Shown: positions 47,894 through 60,500 of the stretch, in pieces
How the letters are laid out: each line of letters begins with the position of its first letter
Position numbering within the stretch: the first letter of the stretch is position 1
Assembly (NCBI RefSeq): GCF_012273895.1
Contig: NC_052113.1
Span: 6,314,195 to 6,378,194, forward strand
Direction: 5' to 3'
Length of the DNA: 64,000 bases
Source of the DNA: Zerene cesonia
Taxonomy: Eukaryota; Arthropoda; Insecta; Lepidoptera; Pieridae
Position numbers and translations under genes: made by a program
Notes under the pieces: generated by a model
What the model was told of the DNA's origin: nothing
The model's database searches: none
Seen by the model: only the letters and a program-made list of their open reading frames with translations

Positions 47894-48580
47894 TCAGGAG
47901 ATGTAGGGCAGCAGCACGTAGTAGAGGCAGGCGAGCAGCACCGGCACGGCCAGCGCCAGCGCGTGCGAGGCGTCCAGCCGCAGCGGCTTGCGCTGCAGCG
48001 CGGCCAGCTGCGCGGCCAGGCGCGCCCGCTCCGCGCACACCTCCGCCCAGCGCTCCTTGGCGCGCACCAGCTCCTCCTCCAGCGCGTGCAGGCTGCCGTT
48101 CTGCAGGCTGACCTGCAGCCGCCGCTCGTCGTCCAGCCGCACCCACTCGCCCAGCGCGCACTCCTCTCCTCTCCTCTCGTCGCTCTCCTCCTTGTTGATC
48201 TCGGTCGCCGTCGACTCCGTCTCGTCGTCGTCGTCGTCGTCGAGGCGGAACAGCTCGTCGATTTCGGCCGAGATCTTCTTGGCGTCCATGCTGTCGTCCG
48301 GCGAGGGGTCGCGCAGCTCCTCCGGCGACGTTTCGACCGCTTTGTCCACGGTGTCCGCTTGCTTCGTCTCCTTGTCGATGGCGGCTTGGAGGCGCTGTAT
48401 CTGCTTGTCCTTCTCCAGCACTTCGGCGCGCAGGCTGCCTACGACGGCCGAGAGGTCATCGATGTCGGCGCGCGTGGGACGGAATGCGAGCTCGGCCTGC
48501 ATCTCGGCGGCGTTGGACGCGAGCCGCTTTATCTCTGCCATGTTGGCCTCCTCCGCGACTGTCGAACGTGTGAGTTGAGC
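47894..48580 (-). CDS. Slmap: Slmap last exon, coiled coil and tail anchor
   Basis: It encodes 228 residues: a coiled coil, an acidic linker with a run of six Asp, another coil (ALEEELVRAKERWAEVCAER), and a C-terminal hydrophobic segment (ALALAVPVLLACLYYVLLP) that ends three residues from the stop. That placement fits a tail-anchored membrane protein. Confidence 0.92.
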   Translation of the reverse strand, partial: AQLTRSTVAEEANMAEIKRLASNAAEMQAELAFRPTRADIDDLSAVVGSLRAEVLEKDKQIQRLQAAIDKETKQADTVDKAVETSPEELRDPSPDDSMDAKKISAEIDELFRLDDDDDDETESTATEINKEESDERRGEECALGEWVRLDDERRLQVSLQNGSLHALEEELVRAKERWAEVCAERARLAAQLAALQRKPLRLDASHALALAVPVLLACLYYVLLPYIS

Positions 48581-51500
48581 CTGAAATAGATTTGATTGAT
48601 GAAAATGAATAAATAAGATAACTAGAAACATCTTTTATTAATGCACCTTATTCCATTCTCCTAAACCTATCTCCTCCCATTATATATCTTAACATTGTTA
48701 GTATCATTGTTTCATAGCACACTCAATAATAACAATTGACAATATTTCATTTTTAATAAAACTATTTTCAATTTGCTATTGTTACCACAGAAAACATTTT
48801 ATTTCATTTCATTATCACATATTTTAAGAGAAAATAAATTAAAATGAAAATGGATGACGATTTCTCTATCCATGCTTCCTTACCAATATTAATAAAGTGT
48901 ATCCTTCTTATACTGTAATGGATGGGATTTTATGGTATCATGTTTGTGGTCGCAGGTGGAAAGCTAGTCTATATAAATAAAAATGAATCGCCTTATTTGT
49001 TGCTAAGCGTAAAACTCGACCATAGACGTCACTAAGTATGAACGGAAAGCATAAGTAGAAACATAAACCTCTTTTTCTTGACACACTTGATGAGTGTAAA
49101 AAAATACGCGCCGCGCGAGAAATATTGTATTTGTTTTTGTATTAAAATGGTGAAACGTGTGGTGCCATGTTGTAAAAATTATTCCCGTAAGCAAAGTACA
49201 ATAATATGTAGATATAAGAACAAAAGTACCTAATTCGCAAATGTAATATTATGACATCGAAAAGGCAAGTTTTAAATTAAATGACCCCTTTAAGGCACAA
49301 TGACAATTTCATCACTAAACTTGAACTTTATAAATATAACTTAAACTTTTTAAATGATTCTAAAATTCTTCGTTATAATTATTATTAAACCAGAACAATA
49401 CATACTTAACACAAATGACATAATTCCAACTATCGATGTTTTCCCTGTATGCCACGTCATTCATGCCACGACAATAAAAATGACACTTTCATAGCTCTTA
49501 ACGAAAGATAAATATCTACAACAAATCTGCGGTAACCATAGGCGTAACGGAATAAAGTGACACCCGCGCACCAAGCATAGACTTTGCTTATTTATACTGT
49601 AAAGCGTAACAAATAGCCTAATGTAACTAATTCACGAAACTTTTTTTAACGTCATTGTTAAAACACAAGTAAGAGTTGTTATGGACAGCAAAAAGCTTAA
49701 CACAAGCGATGCCGGGGCAGAGCGCTAGTTCTCAATGCCGTAAAGTGGCACCTGCAGGTCGGCGATGGTGGCGCGGTAGGTGGCCGCGTCGTGCGTGTCG
49801 GGCAGCTCGGCGGGCTCCTTGGCGGCGAGCAGCTCGTCGCGCACGCCGCGCAGCTGCTCGTTCTCCGCGCCGCTCGCCGCGAGCCGCTCGCGCAGCGCCT
49901 TTATCTCCTCGTTGAGGCCGGCCATCACGCGCAGGATGTTCGCGTACTCGACGCCCGCTTTGCTCTGGCGGTTCACAAATTTGTTAAGCCGCTTTAATGA
50001 AATAGTTTGAGAAAATAAAATACATTTTTGGTAATAAATTAAATTCGCGCTGAACAAATCACAACCAACAAACTTACCAACAATCAATGTATTTTGTTTA
50101 GCAAAATAGCCAACAATCAAAATATTTTGTTTAGCAAAATAATTTTGCTTCCAATATATATTTGGCATATAAAATGTTTATCTATACTTAATACTAGCTG
50201 TCCCGGCGAATATCACAACGCCATAGATTATTGTTTCGACATATTTTCCTTATCGTTCCAACCTTTTAAACCTTCCCTAGACCTCCACGGCCATATCAAG
50301 ACCAAAATAAGATAAATCCCTTCAGCCGTTCTCGAGTTTTAGCGAGACTAACGAATAGCAATTGATTTTTATATATAAGATTATAAAGCTGAAGAGTTTG
50401 TTTGTTTGTTTGAACGCACTAATCTCAGGGACCACTAGTCCGATTTAAAAAATCCTCTCAGTGTTAGATAGCCCTTTAATTGAGGAAGGTTATAGGCTAT
50501 ATATGTACCACGGGCGAAGCCGGGGCGGACTGCTAGTGATTAATAAATGTCAATTTTTTTTATTGTATTCCATCCCTTCATTCCAAATAGTAAGTTAATA
50601 TATAACAATACAAATGGGGCAATAAAGCAATTAATTATGTAAAAAAACAAAAGTAAAAGTAAGTTTCTTGTAAACAATTTAATTCATCTTAAATTAAATT
50701 TACTTGTATTAAATTAGATTCTGTTAATGGCATTTTTATTAGAATGGTTGCAACCTGTAAACAACAATAATTTAAAAAATCTTTCTTGCATAGTATCTAT
50801 TACTTCTATTTTTAAGAAAAGCTACTTTAATATTCATATTATTAAGTTTGCTTCCTAAAAAATTGCTCTGGTATTGCGGGTATAATTAAGTTAAATAAAA
50901 TGTTTAAATGTGCTTATAAGCGAAATTCAAATATGAGACTCACAGGAGATTCTTCTCGGCTATCAGCCTCAGTGAACGTGGAGTTGGCGTTGTTGTCTGC
51001 ATGAAGCTCGCCGTCCAGGGGACTAGAAGACTCTACTTCGTTATCGCCCTCTGTAATGTATTAATTTTAGAGATTAACCAAAACAGTTTTTTTTATATCA
51101 ATCATTTTATTAGCTTCTTTAAATTCAGTCAATTGAAAAACTACATCTTTACACGTCACTATATGGTTCTGCACCAACCACATTCAAAAACCTTTTAAAT
51201 TTCTAATGCAAATAGAGGTCAATAAACCAACATTTGTATTTCTGTTTATTTACATGTGCTTTTGACGTTTCTATTCCTTTCTAAGCTACGAGTACATTAT
51301 AACTTTGTTAGATAAAAGGGAAGGATGGACACACAATAAATGACTATATCTATGTCTTAGAATGTCTTTTTGCATTATATTTCATTTAGTATCTTCAAAA
51401 TTTTGTAAACATGGATAAATGTGTAGTGTCATACCAAAACTACATATCAGATCTGTATAAAATATGTCACAGAGATGGATTTAATTATAATCATACTAGC

Positions 51501-54500
51501 AAACCCGGCGAACTCCGTTTCGCCACCAGATGGCTGTATGTGAAAAATGATTTTCCCGCTTGTCTGTTGAAATTTTTCCTGATTTTTTTTGCTATAAACC
51601 TCACGGAAGCCGAGACCTTTCCAACGAATGCAAGACCGTGGAAATCGGTTCGTGCGTTCTGGAGTTATAGCGTCAGGAAGGAAAACCCGACTTATTTTTA
51701 TTTATAATCATATAGATTAGCCTATATGCTCATTATTATCTACTTGTCTAGACTAGCAAATGTAATGAAAGTGTAATAAGTGAAAACTCGTACCGTGATT
51801 TAGTCGCGTTTTCTCGTCGTCCTCACATGAATTGGCTTCATCTGTCTTTTCACCACTCGCCCCTGAGCTTTCTTCTTCTTGCTGTTTTTCTGTGAATATA
51901 AAATGGTTTTTATTATGATTGTTTCATTTTTTTTATAGCCGGTAGACGTAGTCGCATACCTTTAGTTATATGACATTTAGCGAAGTCACAAAATAACAAT
52001 AATAATAAATTGGAAGAAAAGAAAAATACAAACCTTTATTTTCGGTATTATTAATCATATTTTTCTTCAGTATTAAATCGATGTCTTTTACAGATTTGCC
52101 GTCAGCCGAGATCACTTTTATTCCCACCTGTAAAAAGATGTTTAAAAATTAATCAATTAAGTAAATACGTATAGTTCATTAATTCTAATATACCATAGTT
52201 ACATTAATAAGAAAAATAGAATTTTCTAGTTTTTCTATGTTCATATATTATATTACATGAGAGATAACACCCAAAACAAACTTTCAATGATATAATATTA
52301 CCGACAGTCACCTCTAAGCATTAATTCAAAACTACACATAAAAGTCACACTACGAATTGAAGTTATAATTGACAAAATCACTAAAATAGTGGAATATATT
52401 TAAGTTCACTGCAGTGACCTGCTTTGAAGTTCCAGGCCATAATCCACGCCACACCGGCCAAGTGGGAGATGTCAAATCATCTCACTATTAATTCTTGGAC
52501 ATGCCATTTTTGTTTGTTTCGCTTTTTCGACTTCATCGCGAAATCAACGCTTCATGCTCGTCTGATCTCGAGCTTTTCGACTGAAAATTGAGATACAACT
52601 GCTCTTGTTATTAACTGACCTTACTGAGAACACTGTGAGGCAATAACATCTTGATGTAATCGGGCAGTGTCTTAACAGCCTCCTCGAGGGAGCCGCTTCG
52701 TTTCAAGTCTTGTATTTTGTTGCTATCTGGACTGAGTACCAACATTTTCGCCTCGCCATTTTGTACTGAATACTGTAACATAAATATATTTTTTTTTCCT
52801 AAAAAGCTCCACCACCAAACACTCCACTTTTCTTTTTTTTTGGGCTCTTTAAAAATATTTAAACAAAAATTACTACAATATTTAATAAGTCTAATTTTTT
52901 AAAATAGTTATTGGAACTTGAAAGGACAAATAATTTTTAAAGTTTACCAATACCTTTCTATTTATTGAAGATTTTAATGCAAAGTTAGGGAATAGCATCA
53001 AGAAACCATCAATGCACAAATATCTGAGTATGTCGTATATGTGTATATATGGATTATTAGTATTTTACATATTTTTTTCAATTGTAAAAGTATATATTAT
53101 ATGGGGCCTGGTATTTTTTACGATTTCTATAGTAAATGACAAATGAAAATTCTTATTATATTTATTAATAATCTTTATAATTGAAAAATTATTTCAATTA
53201 CATCTGTAACTACTCACAGTGAGTGGTAATCGTTTCCGCAGGGCGCTCTCGCGTTCCTCGGCGGTGGATATTGCAAGTCGCGCCGCACACATTTTACGCT
53301 CGCATCGTGCTGCCATTTTCTGTAAAATATTGCTTTATTCCAATTTTTATACAACATGGTCATTTATTTTATTATTTTCAATTACATTAATGTGATTTTT
53401 TTTAACATTATTGGATGAAAATGGTATTATTTAAACTATATGTTCCACAATTTCGTTCGTATTGCACGTATAAGCGATAAAATCTGTAAATGTATTCGCT
53501 TCAAACAATATATGTATACTAATATTATAAAGCTGAAGAGTTTGCTTCTTTATTTGTTTGAACGTGCTAATCTCATGAACTACTGGTCCAATTTGAAAAA
53601 GTCTCGGCTATATATGTACCACGGGCGGAGTCAGGGCGGACCGCTTTACCATACTAAAATCAGGTCTCTCAAACGTTGAGACGCTTAACTACCACCGATA
53701 TAAAGCGCACCCGACCTGCAACTCAGCGAGCGCGTTGTTGGCGGCGAGCCGCAGCGCGCAGTTGTGGTTGTGCAGCGCGGCCGCCTCCCGGCTGCGCCGC
53801 TCGAGGCTCTCCTCCAGCGCGAGCCGCTGCTCGTGCGCCGTCCGAAGGCTCTCTAGCGCCACTTCCTGTTGAAGCAGTGTCGAAAATCAAGTATGACAAT
53901 ACTACTAATTCCACAAAGAATTTACACTAAACTAAATATTTTGTTACAATGTAAGAAATATCAATAATAATAGCCATAGCCACTTGTGATATTTATAATA
54001 ATACTTTGCCATAATCACTTCAATACTCACGAAACTTACGATAAATGGATTATGCTTGGATTGGACTATTGTTAAGCTACAGGCTTTTTATAAGACAAAA
54101 ATTTTTATACGATTTTCTCAATAAACACACTTCATAGAATCACTATGTAGCTACATAAGTTTAAAAATACCTCATACAGCTATTCATATCATGTAATACG
54201 AATCCGCTTTAAACTCATATCATGGTTACGTTAAAACAGCGGCCGCACCTGATAGTTCTTCTTGTCGGCGAGCAGCTGCGCCACGTGGTGCGCGTCCGGG
54301 TGCCGGCCCGCGGCGAGCATCGCCTCGAGCGTGTGCACGCGCATCAGCAGCCGCTGCTCGCCGACGAACAGCTCCCACGCGCTCTGCGCCTCGCCGCGCG
54401 TTCGCTCCACGCACTCGCGCAGCGTGCGCAGCCGCGTCTCCAGCGACGCCTCGCGCTGGATCGCCTCCTGCGATACAAACAGATTATGATATTATTACGT

Positions 54501-57500
54501 CGCACTAAAAAAAATACACGTAATAAAATAACGTCATGCTAACTAGTATTATAATTACGAAAGTATGTTATTCTTTTTGTTAGTCTTTATTTCACGTCAA
54601 ATCGAAGCGATTTTATGATATCAATTGTGTATCTGGAGATAATTAGGAGAGTAGTGAAAGTCATAGGCTGTTTTATACTGCGGTATGACATCTTATTCTC
54701 ATGGGAATTTCCATTGATTATGCCGGGTAGCCGCGGGCGGAAAGTTGATTAGCATATATCGTTTAGGGGCTTAGAATCCTTTACATAAGACTGGTCCTTA
54801 AAATCTAGATATTATATTATGCAGGCTGTAGCGTGTTAAAAATAACAAGCCAAACCAATAATATCTAAGCAGAAATTTTGTAGTTACATATATACCTAAA
54901 AACGACTTTACATAAAATTTTTCTACATTTATACATGAAATCATTAAATACGTCCAAATAATCACATTTATCTATAAGGAGCTTTATATTTAAGTCATTC
55001 TTAAGATGTAATTTTATTCTTTGTCTGGGTTATTAATTATAAATTTCTTAGATTTTATTGAAATACTAGACGCTCGCCCCGGCTCCGCCCGGGTGTTAAG
55101 ATTCCTTCCAAGGGAGCATTTATTCCGGATAAAAAGTATCCTATCACCCAAGTCAGTTCACACTCTGTCTGTATACCAAATTTCATTAAAATCCTTTTAC
55201 TACTTCCAGCGTGATTGACGGACGAACATCCAAATAAACAAACTTTCACATTTATCATATTAGTGTGATTCAATAAAAACGTTTCCTTAAAAAAATCAGT
55301 TCTTTAGTGCTTATATTTAAAACATTTAAATATACTATAAAAACCCACCTGCACATAATTGTTTAATTGATATAATTCATCAAGATGCAGTTTCGCCTCC
55401 GTGCCATCAGGATGGTACAGCTTTAAAAGTGCAACCACTGGTGGAAATGTATTCTGTAAAAGCAATTGCATTCTGTATAATCTGTAATATATATACATTA
55501 TTTATATTAAACCCATAACTCAGATCTAATTTAATTAAATGAAAATAGATGCATTATCTGATATTTATAATTATAACTAGCTGCGCTCCACGGTTTCACC
55601 CGCGTAAGTCCGTATCCCTTAGGAATATCGGTATAAAAAGTTGCCTATATGTTACTCCAGTTGTCCAGGTGTCTACGTACCAAATTTCATTGCAATCGGT
55701 TCAGTAGTTTTCGCGTGAAAGAGAAACAAACACACACATACATCCTTACAAACTTTCACATTTATAATATTAGTAGGATAGCAGGATTGACACACAGGTA
55801 TAGACCAAAGTACGTTCAAGTTTAGATAAAAATAGATTCTTGATGTTTTTCTTAAGGGCAAATATTCATACAGGGCACGCATTCACAATTTTATACATAT
55901 ACCCGCTAGTTAACGACCCGGCTGTTGCAATGGTCAGTTACCGTGACCGTGGGGTCAGAAGGTGTGATTGTTCACATAATTGTGTAACCTTACATTGGTT
56001 TATTACAAATAATAATGCTATTTTATTACAATTATTTAATGCAGTTTTTATAACACAGCTTTCTTTAGCATGTAAGTCAAAACCCTCCTGTGGGAGTAGA
56101 TTTTAATTTATTAACCACATATACCTATCTTTAGACATCGATCAGGAAAAAACAATATAGTTTATAAGATATAAATATACTTTACTGATTGACCCACGCA
56201 ACTTCGTCTACCTTTACAAACATATATTTTTCCCATATCTGCAACATTTTTCTTTGATACGCCCCTCTTATTCTCAATATAAAAACCTTCCTCAATAAAT
56301 GTCCATCCAACAAAACAAAGTTCCATTCAAACACACAAACTTCATCTTTATGCCGTAGATTTTAAGCTCACCTTTTCTGAATTGCCAATATTCTCGACCA
56401 CGGGGATCCCAAACTGCACAACATCGCCAGAGAACACTTGGTGCGGTTCCTTCACAAACGAGCAGCGGTTGTTGTTTATAAACGTGCCGTTACTGCTTTG
56501 GTTGTCCTGGAAACAAAATTTTTTAATGATAATTATTTTTTATCTATAAGTAATGTTCACCACCTATTTCTATTTCAACCTTTGAGAGTTGTTCTTAGTG
56601 TTGAGCTGTCCACTTTCTAATTGTTGATGTGAATTTAACCTCCAAACCACTTCTACAATAATCACTTGAAACAAATAATAAATCTGGGTACGCATTACGC
56701 CCGACTATCCGTTCGGAGTTCCCAGAACAGCAAAGTACACAATACTAGGTAGGTACTGAGAATAGTACGCACATGCAAATTAGAAGACAAAGAGACATTT
56801 ATCTACATAGTAACTAGGCGTGTGTTGTGCCGAAGGTATCAAGCTTTTGCAATCGTGATTAAGTATATTAGAAAAATTATCTAGTTTACAGCAATAAATT
56901 AAAAAAGTGTACGTCTTGCGAAAAAGCCATATTTTTATCATAATCTTAGTTAATCTTTAATCTTAGAGATATATTTTTAAAAGCACCTCGACCCTGAACT
57001 AATAATGAATAGGAAGGTATAATGATTGCACTTTATATTTCATTGATTCTGTTACATGCAATGTCCCCTGGTCAGGGTTACTACGCGCTGATCTTTAATA
57101 AAGGTTATTTTCAATCAAAGCTTTTATATTAGATCAAGTTAAACCACTAACAACTGGACATATGAATACTTTAAATGTTTTGGTAACTTCAAGATATTTA
57201 TTATCATCATTTATTTTAGTAAACATACAGTAAATAAAAATAATCAATTGGATGCATGTAAAAAATAAATCCATGCTCCAATTCGCTAGATAACACAAAA
57301 ACATAAAGCCCCTAAAATTTGATGTTAATTTATGTGGAATATACCACAATGGACGATATTAAGTATTCATTCATCAGTAGGTAAATATTTCTCTGAAATT
57401 AAAAAAACTCTGAATAAGAAGTTCTATCAACTGAATTATATATAGTTATTTATAAATCTAACGAGTTTTTTAGTTTCAACCTCGGGACTGTCATTTATTC

Positions 57501-60500
57501 TTACTTCACAAGCGAAGCTGCGAGCAGAATGATAGTTATTTTTATTTATTATAAAATATAATCATCTGAACTTATTCAATTATGACAGTACTCAGAATAC
57601 GTAATAATTTACATAGAAACTCGATGCTTAAAGTGAGTGACCACAAGTTGCTCCAGTGAAAACAATAACTATACAAAGCCGCAACAATGAAGTCGCAAGT
57701 CGCAAACTCGACTGCCTCTAGGTGTATATAAATTTACGTCAATTAAAAGGATGCTAAACCCGTTTCAATGTAGCACGTAACTCATCATGTTTTATGGTAA
57801 CAGGCGGTGTTTTTATCGATTTAACTGTTGGACCCCATTTTATTAAACTTTCCACTTGAATGCAGTGAACTGTTATTTAAAAAACTAAAAACTATTTATC
57901 CTGATAATGGTGTTAAAATATAGTATGTGCAATGTATATAGATGTTGGTGTTAAAAGCGGACGTTATAGAATTTGATAAAACAGTAATCATGGATCATAA
58001 TACTATTATAACGAAATAACATCCCATTGATAAATCGTAACATTCCCGCAATACATACATTTATTAATTTATAAACGTTCCATTCGTACCTACTTCGTAA
58101 CCTATTTTGGAGTTTGTTGTTTGAACTCGTGTAATATCTCAATGCTAATTTGGACATTTTGTAGATACTACGCTAAATGTTCTATCCAAGGACGAAATTT
58201 ACTTTGAGCTGCTCACGTTTAACGATAGATGTGGTATATTTTAAATTTATTTAGCACGTTATACTAAATTACTATAATAATATTAGTATAACAGACGACT
58301 CGAATAATATGTGTGTGCTCATTGTAATCCAATTCTCGTTGTAAAGGCTAAAATGCATTTGATATGATTCGAGACAGACGCATCATGCATCTCTAATCAA
58401 GGCACTATACTTAGTCTGGCCATAAATACTGTTACACTTAATTATAAAAAAATATTACATTTGAATTTCGAATCTGTCANNNNNNNNNNNNNNNNNNNNN
58501 NNNNNNNNNNNNNNNNNNNNNNNNNNNNNNNNNNNNNNNNNNNNNNNNNNNNNNNNNNNNNNNNNNNNNNNNNNNNNNNNNNNNNNNNNNNNNNNNNNNN
58601 NNNNNNNNNNNNNNNNNNNNNNNNNNNNNNNNNNNNNNNNNNNNNNNNNNNNNNNNNNNNNNNNNNNNNNNNNNNNNNNNNNNNNNNNNNNNNNNNNNNN
58701 NNNNNNNNNNNNNNNNNNNNNNNNNNNNNNNNNNNNNNNNNNNNNNNNNNNNNNNNNNNNNNNNNNNNNNNNNNNNNNNNNNNNNNNNNNNNNNNNNNNN
58801 NNNNNNNNNNNNNNNNNNNNNNNNNNNNNNNNNNNNNNNNNNNNNNNNNNNNNNNNNNNNNNNNNNNNNNNNNNNNNNNNNNNNNNNNNNNNNNNNNNNN
58901 NNNNNNNNNNNNNNNNNNNNNNNNNNNNNNNNNNNNNNNNNNNNNNNNNNNNNNNNNNNNNNNNNNNNNNNNNNNNNNNNNNNNNNNNNNNNNNNNNNNN
59001 NNNNNNNNNNNNNNNNNNNNNNNNNNNNNNNNNNNNNNNNNNNNNNNNNNNNNNNNNNNNNNNNNNNNNNNNNNNNNNNNNNNNNNNNNNNNNNNNNNNN
59101 NNNNNNNNNNNNNNNNNNNNNNNNNNNNNNNNNNNNNNNNNNNNNNNNNNNNNNNNNNNNNNNNNNNNNNNNNNNNNNNNNNNNNNNNNNNNNNNNNNNN
59201 NNNNNNNNNNNNNNNNNNNNNNNNNNNNNNNNNNNNNNNNNNNNNNNNNNNNNNNNNNNNNNNNNNNNNNNNNNNNNNNNNNNNNNNNNNNNNNNNNNNN
59301 NNNNNNNNNNNNNNNNNNNNNNNNNNNNNNNNNNNNNNNNNNNNNNNNNNNNNNNNNNNNNNNNNNNNNNNNNNNNNNNNNNNNNNNNNNNNNNNNNNNN
59401 NNNNNNNNNNNNNNNNNNNNNNNNNNNNNNNNNNNNNNNNNNNNNNNNNNNNNNNNNNNNNNNNNNNNNNNNNNNNNNNGTCTCGAAGCCTGCTAATGGC
59501 AGTAAAGAAAATTCATAAATCTTATACACGTTATGTCTTTCCGTATTATGTATTTTTACTGAATTAAAAGCACGTATGCATTATAGTTGCACTTAAAGAA
59601 AATAATAGAACGGCATATATTACAAAATTGATTTGTTTGAGTGCTCCTAAGAATTATACGTTGCATTTATTATAAAATAATGAAAAAGTACACAATGTTT
59701 CATTTCAACCCTGCGTTAAAAAGCTGTTCGTTATATGGGAGAATTTTTTATTAATATAAACGCAGACATAATAGACTTTAAAAGATTAAAACCTATATGG
59801 ATTTATGTTGACTAATTTTTCCATTACGTACTAGTATAATATATACCTACGTAGTTTTAATAAACTTAGATTAGGTGGCATTTCACATTTATGGGCATGT
59901 GTGTGTCACCTACGAAAATAATATAAAGGTAAAACATTTATTTGTTACATTAATGTATTTAGTTATATTGCGATTGAAAAAGACTTAATTGGTCTCTTAG
60001 TCGTTTTTACTTCATACTAGAATAATTTAAGTAATTCGTGTGTGATCACTTAATATCAGAGGGTAATAATTTTATGTAATGAACGTCAAGGCTATAGAGT
60101 ATATGTATAATTCGTTCATATTTAATATTTATAGTAAATTTTCAAACTAGTACGTAAATACTTTGGCCAGTTTAATAAAAAGGCTGAATTATTTACAGTT
60201 TGTATTAATAACTTGTTTATCTTCCTATTTTACATTAGAAACAAACAGCACAACCAATAAATTGGTATTATTTATTTCAACCCATAGAAATATACGTGCC
60301 TAAAGCGTGCAACAGTCGAGAAAACACGAGACTTCACTTGCTATGCACGTGATTCTAACCATAGCTGGTATATTGAATTATGTGTTGCAATGTCAATATA
60401 CCATAATTATCAACTACAGGTTGGATATACATCTGAATTAATTTAGCTTTTTCATAACACGTATTAAATCCTAACGTTAACGGGAAATAAGTGTTAAACA

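Noticed and set aside
47830..48589. Long plus-strand and alternate-frame open frames over the last Slmap exon
   Set aside because: High GC removes stop codons in all frames; only the minus-strand frame has coiled-coil, tail-anchor and splice support.
58461..59567. Open frames of about 350 residues on both strands
   Set aside because: They are made of unknown bases in the 1000-N gap.
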